From NCBI RefSeq assembly GCF_002042965.1, contig NZ_MZNT01000016.1, forward strand, positions 124,001 to 188,000: a stretch of DNA of 64,000 nt, written 5' to 3'. The notes beneath the pieces were generated by a model. The model saw nothing but the letters and a program-made list of their open reading frames with translations. It had not been told where the DNA came from and made no database searches. Origin of the DNA: Paenibacillus sp. 32352. GTDB taxonomy: Bacteria > Bacillota > Bacilli > Paenibacillales > NBRC-103111. This document shows positions 18,089 through 27,971 of the stretch, in pieces. Numbering within the stretch: the first letter of the stretch is position 1; each line of letters starts with the position of its first letter. Both the position numbers and the translations under genes were made by a program.

Positions 18089-18358
18089 AAGAAGAAACGG
18101 CTCTTGGCCGTTTGAGTCTGAGGGGAAGCATGAATGATTCAGATGGGGATGTGGCGCTCCGGTGAGGTATCCCCTTCCGGCCGCTGTTGTTCTCGGGAAA
18201 TTCTGATTATAATCCGCTTTGATAGCGGGTATTTCCCGAGAACAAAGGCGGGCGCTACGCTCCTGCAGGGGACACCTCACCTCCAGCTGACGATGATGAT
18301 CTGAATCTACAAGTTCCTCAGCAGACAGAAGAAACGGCGGTGGGTGCCGTTTCTTCTT
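18089..18358. repeat. Large inverted-repeat element (copy C)
   Basis: Nested inverted arms can be read from outside in: AGAAGAAACGGC (18090-18101) with GCCGTTTCTTCT (18346-18357); GATTCAGAT (18136-18144) with ATCTGAATC (18299-18307); GGTGAGGTATCCCC (18161-18174) with GGGGACACCTCACC (18268-18281); TTGTTCTCGGGAAAT (18187-18201) with its exact complement (18231-18245). Each outer arm also makes its own small hairpin. Core blocks (CCGCTGTTG, GATTATA, AACAAAGGCGGGCG) match copies A and B. It lies between the catabolic operon and the convergent PBP gene. Confidence 0.75.
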
Positions 18359-18363
18359 TTTTT
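18327..18363 (+). terminator. Terminator of the catabolic operon
   Basis: A 12-bp stem AGAAGAAACGGC/GCCGTTTCTTCT with a GGTGGGT loop is followed by seven T. It forms the right outer arm of repeat copy C and touches the PBP stop codon. Confidence 0.85.
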
Positions 18364-20395
18364 AAGAGGGTTTTAGGTAGGATTGAAATAAGGCTTTGAT
18401 TTTTCCGCTCAAATAATGGCTTCCGCCGCGTTCCTGGACCTGCTCGACCATCAAGGAGAGCAAAAGCTGAGGCTTATCGGTGTTAAAGGCGACGAACCAG
18501 CCGTTCTCTTGTCCGGCGACATCCTTTTTCTGCTTCAGCTCGGCGGTGCCCGTTTTGCCTGCCAGACGCAGACCCTTGATCATCGCGGCATGGCCTGTGC
18601 CGGCCGGGTTTTCGATGACCTCGACCATTTTATCGGTCACGGTCTTGACGACATCAGGATCAAGCAGCCCGCTTTTCCAAGGCTCGGGCTTGGCTGCATC
18701 GCTTAAGAGCAAGGTCGGCTTCAGCATCGTTCCGTTGTTGGTAAATACTGTGTAGGTCGTCGCAACATGAAGTGAATTCATGACGACCTCTCCTTGACCA
18801 TAGCCGGAGTCGGCCAATTGGATATCGTTCTTCATCTTCGCCGTGTTAGAGAGGGAGGAGGCATCGAACGCAAGCGGGAGGGGCAGCGGTTCACCGAACC
18901 CGAACTTGCCGGCATCCTGCATGAATTTTTGCTCGCCCAGCTCCAGCGCCGCCTGAGCGAAATAGATGTTGTCCGAATACATCATCGCTTTGGATAAATC
19001 GACCTGGCTCTGGGATGAAGACACCCGGGACACGTAATAATTGCCCCAGGAGGAATCCTTTTTCCACGTTTTCCCCGTAATTTCCTTCGCTGCATTCGGA
19101 TCCAATGTGCGCTCCTGCAAGGCGATGGCCGCCGTGATAGGCTTAAACGCCGACCCCGGGGCATAAGCCCGGGCAAAACGGTTCAAAAGCGGCTTGTTCG
19201 GATCATCCGTCCAAGCTTTCCACTGATCGGCCGATACGCCGCTAATGAACAGATTGGGATTATACGATGGAGCGCTGACCAAGGCCAGCACTTCCCCTGT
19301 CATGGGCTGAATGGCGGCGCCGGACCCCGCGTCCTTGGCAAGCTGCCGGTACAAATCCGATTGGAGAGTCGAGTCGATCGTCAGCTTAACATCTTCACCA
19401 TCGACCGCCTGCCGGCTCGCCAGAGTCGCTTTCTCCTTGCCGTCTGCATCTAGAATATAGATCCGTCCTCCATCGGTTCCTCTAAGCCTGGATTCCAGGG
19501 AAAGCTCCAGTCCGGTTTTGCCGATCCAATCGTCTACTGCATATCCTTTGTCCTTGTATTTGGCCAGCTCTTCTGCGGTCAATTTGCCTATGTACCCAAC
19601 AAGATGGGCGGCTGCCTCCTCCAAGGGGTAGGAGCGCACCTTCTTGGTGCGATAGGTGACGCCGGGGATGGCCGTCAGAGCCTCCAGCCGTTGATCGCCC
19701 TTGGGCACAATCGTTACGGGAACGAAATAATCCGGCTTTACCCAAGAGGCATTAAGCAGATTTTGGATCGTTTTCGGGTCCAGCTTCAATAGATCAGCCA
19801 GCTTCTGGATCGAGGGGTCCGGAGTTTCCGGGAGCTTCTTGGGGATAAGGCCAAGCTCCAGCTTATCTTCGTTAATGGCCAGCCCGAAGCCCTGCCGGTC
19901 CAGAATTTCTCCACGCTGCGCCTTGGTATCCTCGACTCTTACTTTGTCCTTGTCTCCCAGCTTGGGATGAATATAAGTGGAGTCCCATTGGACTCTCCAA
20001 TTTACGTCTTCTTTGACTATCAGCGCATTCTGATCATAGGATATGGGCCCATACGTGCTGTTCAGGTTCACGTGCAGTCTGTACGATTTTTTATCCTTGA
20101 TTTTACGGGAATCGTCCTGCTCGACCGGCAGCCACTGGATGGACAAATCCTTCATGCCGATTCCTTCATAGATCGATTTGTGCCGGGTAACGAACGCGGC
20201 TGTGTCGATTTTTTGCTTGGAGTCCGTGGAGAGCCAATCGTACATGGCTTCGTATTGCTTTTGCTGCCACGCATTCGCGAAGGCTCGCATCGCATCATCC
20301 GGATTCGGCTCATTCCCTTTGCAGCCCGCCATTGCAACCAGCACGCAGGTCAGCGCAAGCAAGCGGCTCCAGGTCACCATTCGTTTCTTTTTCAT
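18362..20395 (-). CDS. Class B penicillin-binding protein (PBP3/PbpC type, MecA-N domain)
   Basis: This 677-residue lipoprotein-like D,D-transpeptidase cross-links peptidoglycan outside the membrane. Its N-terminal hydrophobic signal ends in LVAMAGC, a likely lipobox (Cys25). An NTF2-like MecA N-terminal domain follows (about 30-150), then the PBP dimerisation domain (about 160-330; AQRGEILDRQGFGLA) and the transpeptidase. The three active-site motifs are intact: S415-A-F-K418 (PGSAFKP), S474-D-N476 (YSDNIYF) and K614-T-G616 (GKTGTAE). Length and domain order match Bacillus subtilis PbpC and staphylococcal MecA-like proteins. Low beta-lactam affinity cannot be judged from this sequence. It is a single gene facing the catabolic operon. 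Confidence 0.92.
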   Translation of the reverse strand: MKKKRMVTWSRLLALTCVLVAMAGCKGNEPNPDDAMRAFANAWQQKQYEAMYDWLSTDSKQKIDTAAFVTRHKSIYEGIGMKDLSIQWLPVEQDDSRKIKDKKSYRLHVNLNSTYGPISYDQNALIVKEDVNWRVQWDSTYIHPKLGDKDKVRVEDTKAQRGEILDRQGFGLAINEDKLELGLIPKKLPETPDPSIQKLADLLKLDPKTIQNLLNASWVKPDYFVPVTIVPKGDQRLEALTAIPGVTYRTKKVRSYPLEEAAAHLVGYIGKLTAEELAKYKDKGYAVDDWIGKTGLELSLESRLRGTDGGRIYILDADGKEKATLASRQAVDGEDVKLTIDSTLQSDLYRQLAKDAGSGAAIQPMTGEVLALVSAPSYNPNLFISGVSADQWKAWTDDPNKPLLNRFARAYAPGSAFKPITAAIALQERTLDPNAAKEITGKTWKKDSSWGNYYVSRVSSSQSQVDLSKAMMYSDNIYFAQAALELGEQKFMQDAGKFGFGEPLPLPLAFDASSLSNTAKMKNDIQLADSGYGQGEVVMNSLHVATTYTVFTNNGTMLKPTLLLSDAAKPEPWKSGLLDPDVVKTVTDKMVEVIENPAGTGHAAMIKGLRLAGKTGTAELKQKKDVAGQENGWFVAFNTDKPQLLLSLMVEQVQERGGSHYLSGKIKALFQSYLKPS

Positions 20396-20534
20396 GCTTC
20401 ACCATTCCCTTGCATTTCCGTTGCTATCCTATTGTATAGATAAATTTGGCAGGGAAGAATGGCTGAACTCTGATAATCCCCTCACAGCCCACTGATGCGA
20501 AAAGGCAACAAAAAAAGGGAGACGATCCTCTCCC

Positions 20535-21467
20535 TTACATCATCTGAGCTGCCTGCTCCATCGAGCTGTCACCCCGCATCCGCTGCTTGAACTCCTTGGG
20601 CGAGCACTGGTTATGGCGCTTGAACAGCTTGTAAAACTGGGCCATATTCGGAATGCCGACAGCATCACCGATTTCCATAATACTGGCATCCTTGGTCAGC
20701 AGGAGCCGTTCGGCTTTTTTAATCCGTTTATAATTCACATAGTCAACAAACGACATGCCCATGACCTTTTTGAAAAACTTAATGAAATAATGATAGCTCA
20801 GATTAAGGACGGCGCACGCCTGTTCAATCGCGATTTTCTCGCTTAGGTGGGCGTCGATATAATCGAGGGCGGGCTGCAGCCTCATCAGCTCGGCATTGTC
20901 GGCCCCTTGAAGCAGATCCCGGTCGTCATGACGCAGAAGGAGCAGCAGCAGCCTGCGGATCGAAGCGCTTATCGCGAGCTCGTACCCCTTGGCCTTGCTT
21001 TGGGCTTCCTGATAGATGTCCATAATGAGATCAAACGCCTGCCGCTGCACCTCAGGCTTCTCGCGAAAAATATAGTTCAACTGCCCGAGCGGACGTCTGG
21101 CCTCGTTGAAATAAGCCAAGTAAGGCATCGTGCTCTCATCAAAATGCTGGGACAAATCGAACTGGCACACGATATAGCTGAGCGGCATCGGAAGCTCCTT
21201 GCGAGTCCGGTGAAGCTGGGAGGAGCCGAACAAATGGACATCGCCCTTCTGCAGCAGTCTTGAATCGTGCTTCGTTTGGATCCCCAGACCGCCTTCGGTC
21301 AGAATAAGAAACTCCACTTCTTTATGATAATGCCATTTATAGACCTTCGGAATCGATATGGTAGTGCCCGGGCTTTCGATCTGCCAAATTTTCAGGCGAA
21401 GCAGAGGATTCTGGTAATCGACGAGCTCATTAAATACAACGGTTTCCGTATCGTCCCACTTCGTCAT
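20535..21467 (-). CDS. AraC-family transcriptional regulator
   Basis: A 310-residue regulator with a cupin domain (YHKEVEFLILTEGGLGIQ, LLQKGDVHLFGSSQLHR) and an AraC domain (IEQACAVLNLSYHYFIKFFK, then VGIPNMAQFYKLFKRHNQCSP). The reading frame is open upstream to 21674, but GGAGG lies just before the ATG at 21467 and the extra N-terminus does not look like protein. It is divergent from thuA, which it may control. Confidence 0.85.
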   Translation of the reverse strand: MTKWDDTETVVFNELVDYQNPLLRLKIWQIESPGTTISIPKVYKWHYHKEVEFLILTEGGLGIQTKHDSRLLQKGDVHLFGSSQLHRTRKELPMPLSYIVCQFDLSQHFDESTMPYLAYFNEARRPLGQLNYIFREKPEVQRQAFDLIMDIYQEAQSKAKGYELAISASIRRLLLLLLRHDDRDLLQGADNAELMRLQPALDYIDAHLSEKIAIEQACAVLNLSYHYFIKFFKKVMGMSFVDYVNYKRIKKAERLLLTKDASIMEIGDAVGIPNMAQFYKLFKRHNQCSPKEFKQRMRGDSSMEQAAQMM

Positions 21468-21672
21468 ACGCTTGCCGCAACCTCCGTTTCCACAAAAAGG
21501 AAGACTATATTGCATAATAAAATTAACGTTGAAATAAGAATAGTATAGCACGTTTGAATAGGACATGACATTATTGCATACAGATGGGGCAATTTTGAGA
21601 ATATCTTTTTGTGCGGGGCATCTTATATAATCAAGGTACAAAAAAAGACCTATCAATGGAGGTAATAATCCC

Positions 21673-22413
21673 ATGAGTCAAAAGCTGCGAGTCACGGTGT
21701 GGAATGAATTTCGGCATGAAAAAGAGAACGAAAAGGTTCGTTCCGTCTATCCCAACGGCATTCATCAAGCGATAGGAGAGGGCCTCGGAGCCGATGTGGA
21801 AGTGTCCTACGCCACCTTGGATGAGCCGGAGCACGGGCTGACGGAGGAAAAGCTGAACAACACGGATGTTCTCATCTGGTGGGGTCACAAGGCGCACGGC
21901 GCGGTGGAGGACGCTATTGTAGAGCGTGTCCATAAACGCGTGCTGCACGGCATGGGCTTGATCGTTCTGCATTCCGGCCATTTCTCCAAAATTTTCAAAA
22001 AGCTGATGGGTACCTCCTGCGATCTGAAATGGCGCGAAGCGGATGAAAAGGAACGCATCTGGGTTGTGGCTCCAAGCCATCCGATTGTGGAGGGCATCGG
22101 TCAATATATTGAATTGGAAGCGGAAGAAATGTACGGGGAGCACTTCGATATTCCTCAGCCGGATGAGCTGATTATGGTCAGCTGGTTTGAAGGCGGAGAG
22201 GTGTTCCGCAGCGGCTGCACGTTCCATCGCGGTCAAGGCAAAATCTTTTATTTCCGCCCGGGACACGAGACGTATCCAACCTATTACAACGAACAAGTAC
22301 GCCGCGTGATTCGCAATGCAACGCATTGGGCAGCGCCATCGACTCGCGAATATCCGGTTTATGGGAACCACAAGCCATTGGAGACCATCAAGGCCAAGGT
22401 ACAGCAGGGATAA
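21673..22413 (+). CDS. ThuA-like trehalose utilisation protein
   Basis: A 246-residue member of the ThuA/glutamine amidotransferase-like family, implicated in disaccharide (trehalose, sucrose) use; the exact reaction is not established. The motifs [30 protein letters not shown] and [16 protein letters not shown] are typical. ATG 21673 has GGAGG (21659-21663) upstream. A TATAAT at 21626-21631 is a possible -10, without a clear -35. It is divergent from an AraC gene. Confidence 0.85.
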   Translation: MSQKLRVTVWNEFRHEKENEKVRSVYPNGIHQAIGEGLGADVEVSYATLDEPEHGLTEEKLNNTDVLIWWGHKAHGAVEDAIVERVHKRVLHGMGLIVLHSGHFSKIFKKLMGTSCDLKWREADEKERIWVVAPSHPIVEGIGQYIELEAEEMYGEHFDIPQPDELIMVSWFEGGEVFRSGCTFHRGQGKIFYFRPGHETYPTYYNEQVRRVIRNATHWAAPSTREYPVYGNHKPLETIKAKVQQG

Positions 22414-22606
22414 GCCTGGCGGGGCGGTTATTGGCATCGGAAGGAATTGGAGGTCCGGTTGGAGCATATGCTGCTCTTACCGGGCTTTTTGATGTTATAG
22501 CTAAATGCGGCTGCACCTCTAGAAAAGGAGGATAATAGACGTTTTTCTCCCAATGGATGGGATTTTACAGCAAACCCGTTTACGTCTACGAGGATTTGGC
22601 TAAACA

Positions 22607-22645
22607 GATAATAGAGCCGCCCCTTGCGCAGGTGCAGCTCTTTTT
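22607..22645. terminator. Possible terminator between thuA and yqfQ-like gene
   Basis: GAGCCGCCCC...GGTGCAGCTC forms an imperfect stem followed by five T. The genes are convergent here. Upstream, AAAGGAGG near 22520 has no start codon at the right distance. Confidence 0.45.
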
Positions 22646-22673
22646 CATCATGAAGAAGTGAAGGCTTGCAGCC

Positions 22674-23144
22674 TTATCTGGAAGTGCGCCGTTTGACGCG
22701 AGTCTTTTGTACGGGACCGGTTTTGCGTTTGCGGCGCCTTTTGCGTCTGGGGGTTACCTCCAGGCTGTCACCGTTTTTCTTCTTAAGGAGACCGCCCATC
22801 AGCACCTTGACTAGCGGAGCTACTTGTTGTACGCTTTGCACCATGCGCTGTACTTTCGACACCGTATCTACAATACCTTCGATACCACCGAGCCGATCAA
22901 TGATTTGCTTGATTTGGCCGATGTTAATGTTGCTGTTCCCGCCGCCTCCCGATCCGCCCAGCAGAGTCGTTAATCCGCCTCCGCCGCCGTTGTTGGTTGC
23001 AGGGACAGGGGACTGCGCATAGCTGTTAATTTCCATTCCCGGATATTGAACAGGGTATTGTCCTCCTTCGAAAAAAGAGCCCGGCTGAGTAAAGCTGCGC
23101 ATCGGATCACCTTGGTTTCCGATAGTTGGTCTTTGATAAGTCAC
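22674..23144 (-). CDS. YqfQ/Vrr-like small glycine-rich basic protein
   Basis: A 156-residue protein with three parts: a Pro/Tyr/Gln-rich N-terminus, a glycine-rich linker (NNGGGGGLTTLLGGSGGGG) and a helical block with IDRLGGIEGIVDTVSKVQ, then a very basic tail (RRKRRRKRK). The middle block resembles the YqfQ-like family of Bacillus, a spore-former family of unknown role. The start is GTG 23144 with AAGGA somewhat far upstream. The basic tail could bind nucleic acid or cell-wall polymer; this is only a guess. Confidence 0.6.
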   Translation of the reverse strand: MTYQRPTIGNQGDPMRSFTQPGSFFEGGQYPVQYPGMEINSYAQSPVPATNNGGGGGLTTLLGGSGGGGNSNINIGQIKQIIDRLGGIEGIVDTVSKVQRMVQSVQQVAPLVKVLMGGLLKKKNGDSLEVTPRRKRRRKRKTGPVQKTRVKRRTSR

Positions 23145-23227
23145 GGGTTTTCACGATCCTTTATTATGGATTTCTAAGTCACTGGATGCCACTGGCAAAA
23201 AGTACCTTTGGACGTACCGAAAATTGG

Positions 23228-23258
23228 ACATAGACGTTTTACCTAATTTAGTCTATGT
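23228..23258. other. Small inverted repeat
   Basis: ACATAGAC and GTCTATGT are perfect 8-bp arms around a 15-nt loop, upstream of the yqfQ-like gene and of yerC. An operator or weak hairpin is possible. I see nothing else in this 290-bp gap. Confidence 0.35.
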
Positions 23259-23437
23259 TATAGGCGAATGAATGGATTGGACTCCTGTCACGGTTTTATC
23301 AGCTTTTTGATGTTTTACTTCATTACCGCATAAAAATAGTAAAGAATTGCTAATCTAAAGGGAGGATTTCCTCCATTGGTGTCGAATACATTAATGTAAG
23401 AATTGTTAGCAGACCATCATAGGGGTTGAACGAAAAC

Positions 23438-23728
23438 ATGCAATTGAAAAAATTAAATGATAAAGCGATCGATCAACTGTTCGAAGCGGTCCTGACGCTT
23501 AAAGATATTGAAGAATGCTACGTCTTTTTCGACGATTTGTGCACGGTGAACGAAATTCAGTCCCTGTCCCAGCGTTTGGAAGTGGCCCGGATGCTGCGCA
23601 AAGGCAATACATATAACCAAATTGAGGCGGAAACCGGTGCCAGCACGGCTACGATTTCCCGCGTCAAGCGCTGCTTGAACTACGGTAACGACGGTTATAA
23701 AATGACGCTGGAGCGCCTTGGACGCTAG
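23438..23728 (+). CDS. yerC: YerC/YecD-family TrpR-like regulator
   Basis: A 96-residue DNA-binding protein of the TrpR-related YerC/YecD family. DDLCTVNEIQSLSQRLEVAR and the helix-turn-helix NTYNQIEAETGASTATISRVKR are clear. AGGGGTTG upstream favours the ATG at 23438 over the in-frame TTG at 23426. It is a single gene with its own terminator. The target is unknown. Confidence 0.9.
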   Translation: MQLKKLNDKAIDQLFEAVLTLKDIEECYVFFDDLCTVNEIQSLSQRLEVARMLRKGNTYNQIEAETGASTATISRVKRCLNYGNDGYKMTLERLGR

Positions 23729-23752
23729 CGGAAATGCGCAAGCTTATTCGCC

Positions 23753-23786
23753 ATCCTTCCCGAACGTGAACCGGGAGGGATTTTCT
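23753..23786 (+). terminator. Terminator after yerC
   Basis: ATCCTTCCCG pairs with CGGGAGGGAT and TTTTCTT follows. Confidence 0.75.
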
Positions 23787-23931
23787 TCGTGTACCAATAA
23801 AATCATTGCTGACGGTACCGTCAGGGAAGCTCTGGCTGGTATCTTATCCGGTGACTTCTGCTAAGGAACTGATCTGAAAAAGTTTATTCACAAAGTCGTT
23901 GAGCCGCCAGGGAACGGACTCGGCAGGATTA

Positions 23932-23940
23932 TGCTATAAT
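23932..23940 (+). promoter_or_regulatory. Extended -10 promoter element
   Basis: TGCTATAAT matches the extended -10 consensus TGnTATAAT. No good -35 is seen, as is usual for this class. It lies 83 nt before the cbiX-like gene. Confidence 0.55.
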
Positions 23941-24023
23941 AGGAAAAAGCTGAGTAATAAGCGTGGTCGAACAGCCTGATTACATCGATAGATGGTTTTC
24001 TCGTACAGGGGAGAGGATATTCG

Positions 24024-24788
24024 TTGGTAAAACACGGCATATTAGTCATAAGTCACGGTTCACGCAGCGAAGAGTGGGTTCGGCTTGTGGACGAAGCGGT
24101 CCTGGCGATGCATGTGCCGGCGAATGTTCCGGTATACTCCTCCTTTCTGGAAATCGTGGAGGGGCGTCTGATCCAGGATGGAATCACCGCTTTGGAGATG
24201 CAGGGCGTGACAGATATTGTGGTTATCCCGCTGTTCGTTTCTTCAGGAAGCACTCATATCGATGAAATCAGCTATGCTCTCGGCGTTAAGAAGGAGCCTG
24301 TCCTTCCGACGGATATGCTTCCATTCGATATAAAAGCAAGAGTGCATTTTACATCGCCCATTGACGACGATCCGGATATAGCAGCTATCCTTTACGAGAA
24401 ATTGAAGCCGCTATCGGTCGATCCCTCTCAGGAAATCGTTCTTTTAGTAGGGCACGGAAGTGTAGAAAAAGGATTCTTCGAGCCATGGCAGGACGGCATG
24501 AGGAAGCTGGCGATGCGCATTCAAGCGTTGGGCGGCTTCGATGAGGTCGATACAGCCATGCTGCTGCCCGATCAAATACCAAGCAAGCTGAACAAGTGGA
24601 GCGAGTGTAAGCCGCATCATACGGTGCTGGCAGCTCCGCTATTCTTAAGCGAAGGGTACTTCACGAACGAGGTAATTCCTTCTCGTATGCAAGGCTATAC
24701 ATATAAATATAATGGGAGAGCGCTGTTGCCGCATCCTCTGCTGACTCGGTGGATGGAGCGGCAGGCGGCTCCTTTTTTGGAGTGGTAA
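24024..24788 (+). CDS. CbiX-family sirohydrochlorin chelatase-like protein
   Basis: A 254-residue two-domain chelatase-like protein. Each half has the family's His: VISHGSRSEE near the N-terminus and LLVGHGSVEKG in the middle. VIPLFVSSGSTHIDEI and APLFLSEGYFTNEVIP carry the second conserved region. CbiX/SirB proteins insert Co2+ or Fe2+ into sirohydrochlorin, but no cobalamin or siroheme genes are nearby, so the substrate is open. The start is TTG 24024 after GGGGAGAGG. It leads an apparent operon with dagK and the RNA methyltransferase. Confidence 0.82.
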   Translation: MVKHGILVISHGSRSEEWVRLVDEAVLAMHVPANVPVYSSFLEIVEGRLIQDGITALEMQGVTDIVVIPLFVSSGSTHIDEISYALGVKKEPVLPTDMLPFDIKARVHFTSPIDDDPDIAAILYEKLKPLSVDPSQEIVLLVGHGSVEKGFFEPWQDGMRKLAMRIQALGGFDEVDTAMLLPDQIPSKLNKWSECKPHHTVLAAPLFLSEGYFTNEVIPSRMQGYTYKYNGRALLPHPLLTRWMERQAAPFLEW

Positions 24789-24813
24789 CCATGCAGCAAA
24801 TCGAGGCGAACGG

Positions 24814-25809
24814 GTGAATAAAGGAATGACCAAACGTGCAAGACTGATATACAATCCAACTTCCGGCAGGGAAGAAATGAGAAGGCGGCTGCCTGAAATA
24901 TTGCAGCGGCTGGAGCGGGGCGGGCTGGAGACGTCTACGCACGCCACGATCGGCGAAGGCGACGCGACGCTTGCCGCAGCGGATGCGGTGGAGCGCGGCT
25001 TTGACGTGATCATTGCAGCAGGCGGCGACGGTACGCTGTATGAAGTGATCAACGGCATGGCGGAGAAGCCGCACCGTCCTCCGCTTGGGATTCTGCCTCT
25101 GGGCACGACCAACGACTTTGCCCGGGCGCTTAATATTCCGCGCAGCTGGGAAGGTGCGGTCGATGTTATTTTGCAGCAGCATACGAAGGTTATCGATGTC
25201 GGCAAAATGAATCAGCGCTACTTCATCAACATTGCCGGCGGAGGCTCTCTGACCGAGCTGACTTATGAGGTGCCGAGCAAGCTGAAGACAATGATCGGCC
25301 AGCTGGCCTATTATATGAAGGGACTGGAGAAGCTGCCGCGGCTTCGTCCGATCGAGCTGCATATCCGGACCGACGAAGCGGAATTCCACGAGGAAGTGAT
25401 GCTGTTCCTCATTTCGAACAGCAACTCCGTAGGAGGCTTTGAGCGGTTGGCGCCCGACGCTTCCCTCAATGACGGCTTGTTCGATGTCCTGATCTTGAAA
25501 AAGTGTAATCTCGCCGAATTTATCCGCGTCGTCACCTTAGCGCTCCGCGGCGAGCATTTGGGTGACCCGAACATTATTTATTTTCAAACCCGCAACATTG
25601 AAGTGACCTCTCCGGATTATGTGCAGATCAATCTGGACGGCGAATTCGGCGGCACTCTGCCGTGCTTATTCACTAATTTGCCGTCTCATCTTCACATTTT
25701 CGTAGACGAGAGCGGTCAATCGGTATATAAAACGAACCCATTGCAGCAGATCAAGCTGCCTTGGAAAACCAAATCTGGAGTGGACGGACATGAGCACGAA
25801 GAGCAATAA
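24814..25809 (+). CDS. dagK: Diacylglycerol kinase
   Basis: A 331-residue soluble lipid kinase that phosphorylates diacylglycerol to phosphatidic acid, recycling it from lipoteichoic acid synthesis. GGDGT is at residues 70-74 and [10 protein letters not shown] at 95-104; the C-terminal beta-sandwich has INLDGEFGG. The length fits DgkB/DagK of Bacillus. The start is GTG 24814. The gene overlaps the next by 20 nt. Confidence 0.92.
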   Translation: MNKGMTKRARLIYNPTSGREEMRRRLPEILQRLERGGLETSTHATIGEGDATLAAADAVERGFDVIIAAGGDGTLYEVINGMAEKPHRPPLGILPLGTTNDFARALNIPRSWEGAVDVILQQHTKVIDVGKMNQRYFINIAGGGSLTELTYEVPSKLKTMIGQLAYYMKGLEKLPRLRPIELHIRTDEAEFHEEVMLFLISNSNSVGGFERLAPDASLNDGLFDVLILKKCNLAEFIRVVTLALRGEHLGDPNIIYFQTRNIEVTSPDYVQINLDGEFGGTLPCLFTNLPSHLHIFVDESGQSVYKTNPLQQIKLPWKTKSGVDGHEHEEQ

Positions 25810-27385
25810 CGGCAGCAGAAGACCGCAGGGCAAGGGACGGCAGCAGGATGGTGCCCAAGCCCAAGGCGGCTATCGGAATGCAGGAAGAAGGACGGTGGGT
25901 CCTGCGCCAGATTTGAGTGGCCTGCCTGTGGCGAAGAACGAAGAATATGAAGCCGATATAGTCGGCATCGGGCACGAGGGAGAAGGGGTAGGCCGTGTGA
26001 ACGGCTTTACCCTTTTTATTAAGGGAGCGCTGCCCGGAGAGCGGGTGCTGGTCAAGGTGCTGAAGCTGAAGAAGCAGTACGGCTACGCCAAGCTTCTGCG
26101 CATCCTCAAGGCAAGCCCCGATCGTATTGCGGCGCCCTGTCCGATCTACAGCCAATGCGGCGGCTGCCAGCTGCAGCATTTGAGCTATGAAGCGCAGCTC
26201 CGCTTCAAGCGGCAGCTTGTGGTGGACAACCTGGAGCGGATCGGTAAGCTTCAGGTAGCCGGAAGCGGAGATTTATCCAAGGGGCAGAGTACAGAAAACG
26301 CAGGATCATTTTCTAGAGCGGATAAGGGAGTTATCGTCCATCCGACGTTAGGGATGGACGATCCTTGGCGCTACCGCAACAAGGCGCAGGTGCCTATCGG
26401 CTACGAAGCGGCCTCGGCCGACCGCGAGGGCGGCTTGGTCGGGGGCTTCTACGCCCAAGGCAGCCACCGCATCATCGATATGGATGAGTGCCTCATCCAG
26501 CAGGAGAACAACGACCTCGTCGTAGCCGAGGTCAAGCGCATTGCCCGTGAGCTGGGGATCCGAGCATATAATGAGGAGACCCATAAGGGCCTGCTGCGCC
26601 ACGTCGTGGCGCGTTACGGCTTCAACACAGGCGACATCATGGTCGTCCTCATCACGAACGGCGAAAGCCTGCCGTACGCGGACGAGCTGGTCGGCCTGCT
26701 GCGCCAAGCCATTCCTGGCATTAAGAGCATCTGCCAGAACATCAACAAAGAGCGGACCAATGTTATCTTCGGCGACAAGACGAAGGTGCTCTGGGGCGAC
26801 GATGTGATCTATGACACCATCGGAGACATCCGCTTCGCGATCTCGGCGCGGTCGTTCTATCAAGTGAACCCCGTACAGACCGAGGTGCTGTACGGGAAGG
26901 CGCTCGACTTCGCCGGGCTGACCGGCGAAGAGACCGTGATCGATGCCTACTGCGGCATCGGCACGATTTCGCTGTTCTTGGCGCAGCGCGCACGCCAAGT
27001 GTACGGCGTCGAGATCGTCGGCGAAGCGATCGACGATGCTCGGCGCAATGCGCGGCTGAACGGCATCCGCAACGTTCAGTTCGAGACCGGCGCGGCCGAG
27101 GCCGTCATCCCCGAATGGCGTCGGCAGGGCATCGCCCCCGACGTCATCGTGGTTGACCCGCCGCGCAAAGGCTGCGACGCCGCGCTGCTCGACACGATCC
27201 TCGAGATGAGACCATCTCGAGTGGTGTACGTGTCGTGCAATCCCTCGACTCTGGCGAGGGACTTGCAGGTGCTCGCGGCGGGCGGCTACACCACCGTCGA
27301 GGTCCAGCCGGTGGATATGTTTCCGCATACGGTGCATGTGGAAAGTGTTTGTTTGTTGGTGAGGACTGGTGTAAATAACAAATAA
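25790..27385 (+). CDS. rlmD: 23S rRNA uracil-C5 methyltransferase (RlmD/RumA type)
   Basis: A 531-residue SAM-dependent methyltransferase making 5-methyluridine in 23S rRNA. A TRAM domain lies at about 50-110. A Fe-S cluster motif follows (Cys117, Cys123, Cys126 in [14 protein letters not shown]). The SAM domain has [17 protein letters not shown], then [10 protein letters not shown], and the catalytic Cys in [13 protein letters not shown]. The first 45 residues are a low-complexity tail rich in Gly, Gln and Arg, and there is an insertion at about 150-185 ([13 protein letters not shown] region). It overlaps dagK by 20 nt. It is the last gene before the island. Confidence 0.92.
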   Translation: MSTKSNNGSRRPQGKGRQQDGAQAQGGYRNAGRRTVGPAPDLSGLPVAKNEEYEADIVGIGHEGEGVGRVNGFTLFIKGALPGERVLVKVLKLKKQYGYAKLLRILKASPDRIAAPCPIYSQCGGCQLQHLSYEAQLRFKRQLVVDNLERIGKLQVAGSGDLSKGQSTENAGSFSRADKGVIVHPTLGMDDPWRYRNKAQVPIGYEAASADREGGLVGGFYAQGSHRIIDMDECLIQQENNDLVVAEVKRIARELGIRAYNEETHKGLLRHVVARYGFNTGDIMVVLITNGESLPYADELVGLLRQAIPGIKSICQNINKERTNVIFGDKTKVLWGDDVIYDTIGDIRFAISARSFYQVNPVQTEVLYGKALDFAGLTGEETVIDAYCGIGTISLFLAQRARQVYGVEIVGEAIDDARRNARLNGIRNVQFETGAAEAVIPEWRRQGIAPDVIVVDPPRKGCDAALLDTILEMRPSRVVYVSCNPSTLARDLQVLAAGGYTTVEVQPVDMFPHTVHVESVCLLVRTGVNNK

Positions 27386-27502
27386 ATCCATGCTATAACA
27401 AATAAAGTCCTGCCAAAATCGCAATAAACTCATGCTAATCCTTAAACGAGAGCCGGAGCATGGGGCAGTCTGCATCCCAAATTTTTATCAATCATTATCC
27501 CA

Positions 27503-27548
27503 AGCCGAGCGTTACTCAGGCAAATCCCCTGATCCCGCTCGGCTTTTG
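27503..27548 (+). terminator. Two-tier terminator hairpin (left)
   Basis: An outer AGCCGAGCG/CGCTCGGCT stem and an inner CAGG/CCTG stem are followed by TTTTGTTTT. It probably ends the cbiX-dagK-rlmD unit. The same architecture recurs at 48384 and 54789. Confidence 0.8.
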
Positions 27549-27807
27549 TTTTCCCACTTAAAGGATGGAAACTGAGTCGCCGCGGCACTGGAAACCCTTA
27601 TATTTCTAAGTTTTTCCCAGGCTTAAACCCATCCAAATGTCTTTCCCAATCGATCCCCAATCATTTACTCAATCGCATTTCCCAGTGGTTTTACTCAATC
27701 AATAACCTCGGTTTTCCATGTCCTTTCCTCAATGTTACGCCCTACCCATATCAAGACATTATTGCGAAATAGAAAAAAGTTATGCTATGAAAAGTTGAGG
27801 ATTTGTT

Positions 27808-27820
27808 CACGACTTTAATT
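27808..27820 (+). repeat. 13-bp repeat shared by both island flanks
   Basis: CACGACTTTAATT also occurs at 54961 and 55029 in the same orientation. Confidence 0.6.
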
Positions 27821-27897
27821 ATCCCTGAAACGGTGCATAGCGGGGTTAGAGGGTTAATTTAGCAGGGGTTTATTTATTTTGAACATAGTTATCCTTA

Positions 27898-27926
27898 TTG
27901 TTGTATATAAAAGATTAATGTAATAT
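27898..27926 (+). promoter_or_regulatory. Promoter of the three-gene cassette
   Basis: TTGTTG (27898-27903) and TAATAT (27921-27926) with 17-nt spacing fit a vegetative sigma promoter, 46 nt before the first gene. Confidence 0.7.
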
Positions 27927-27971
27927 ATACCTGAGTGAGGCAAATGGAAAATTATATGAGGTGTCGTTGAT

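Larger units (their letters stand above)
27386..27971. other. Left flank of the defence island
   Basis: Here 585 bp hold no credible gene. In order they contain three degenerate AATAAA-(C/T)-CATGCT-like units (27386-27440), a two-tier terminator hairpin, a pyrimidine-rich stretch with repeated CCCAATC/ACTCAATC words (27600-27740), the 13-mer CACGACTTTAATT (27808-27820) and a promoter. Base composition shifts to AT-rich after it. Confidence 0.6.

Noticed and set aside
26348-27475. 375-codon minus-strand ORF opposite rlmD
   Set aside because: The plus frame has intact methyltransferase motifs; the antisense has none.
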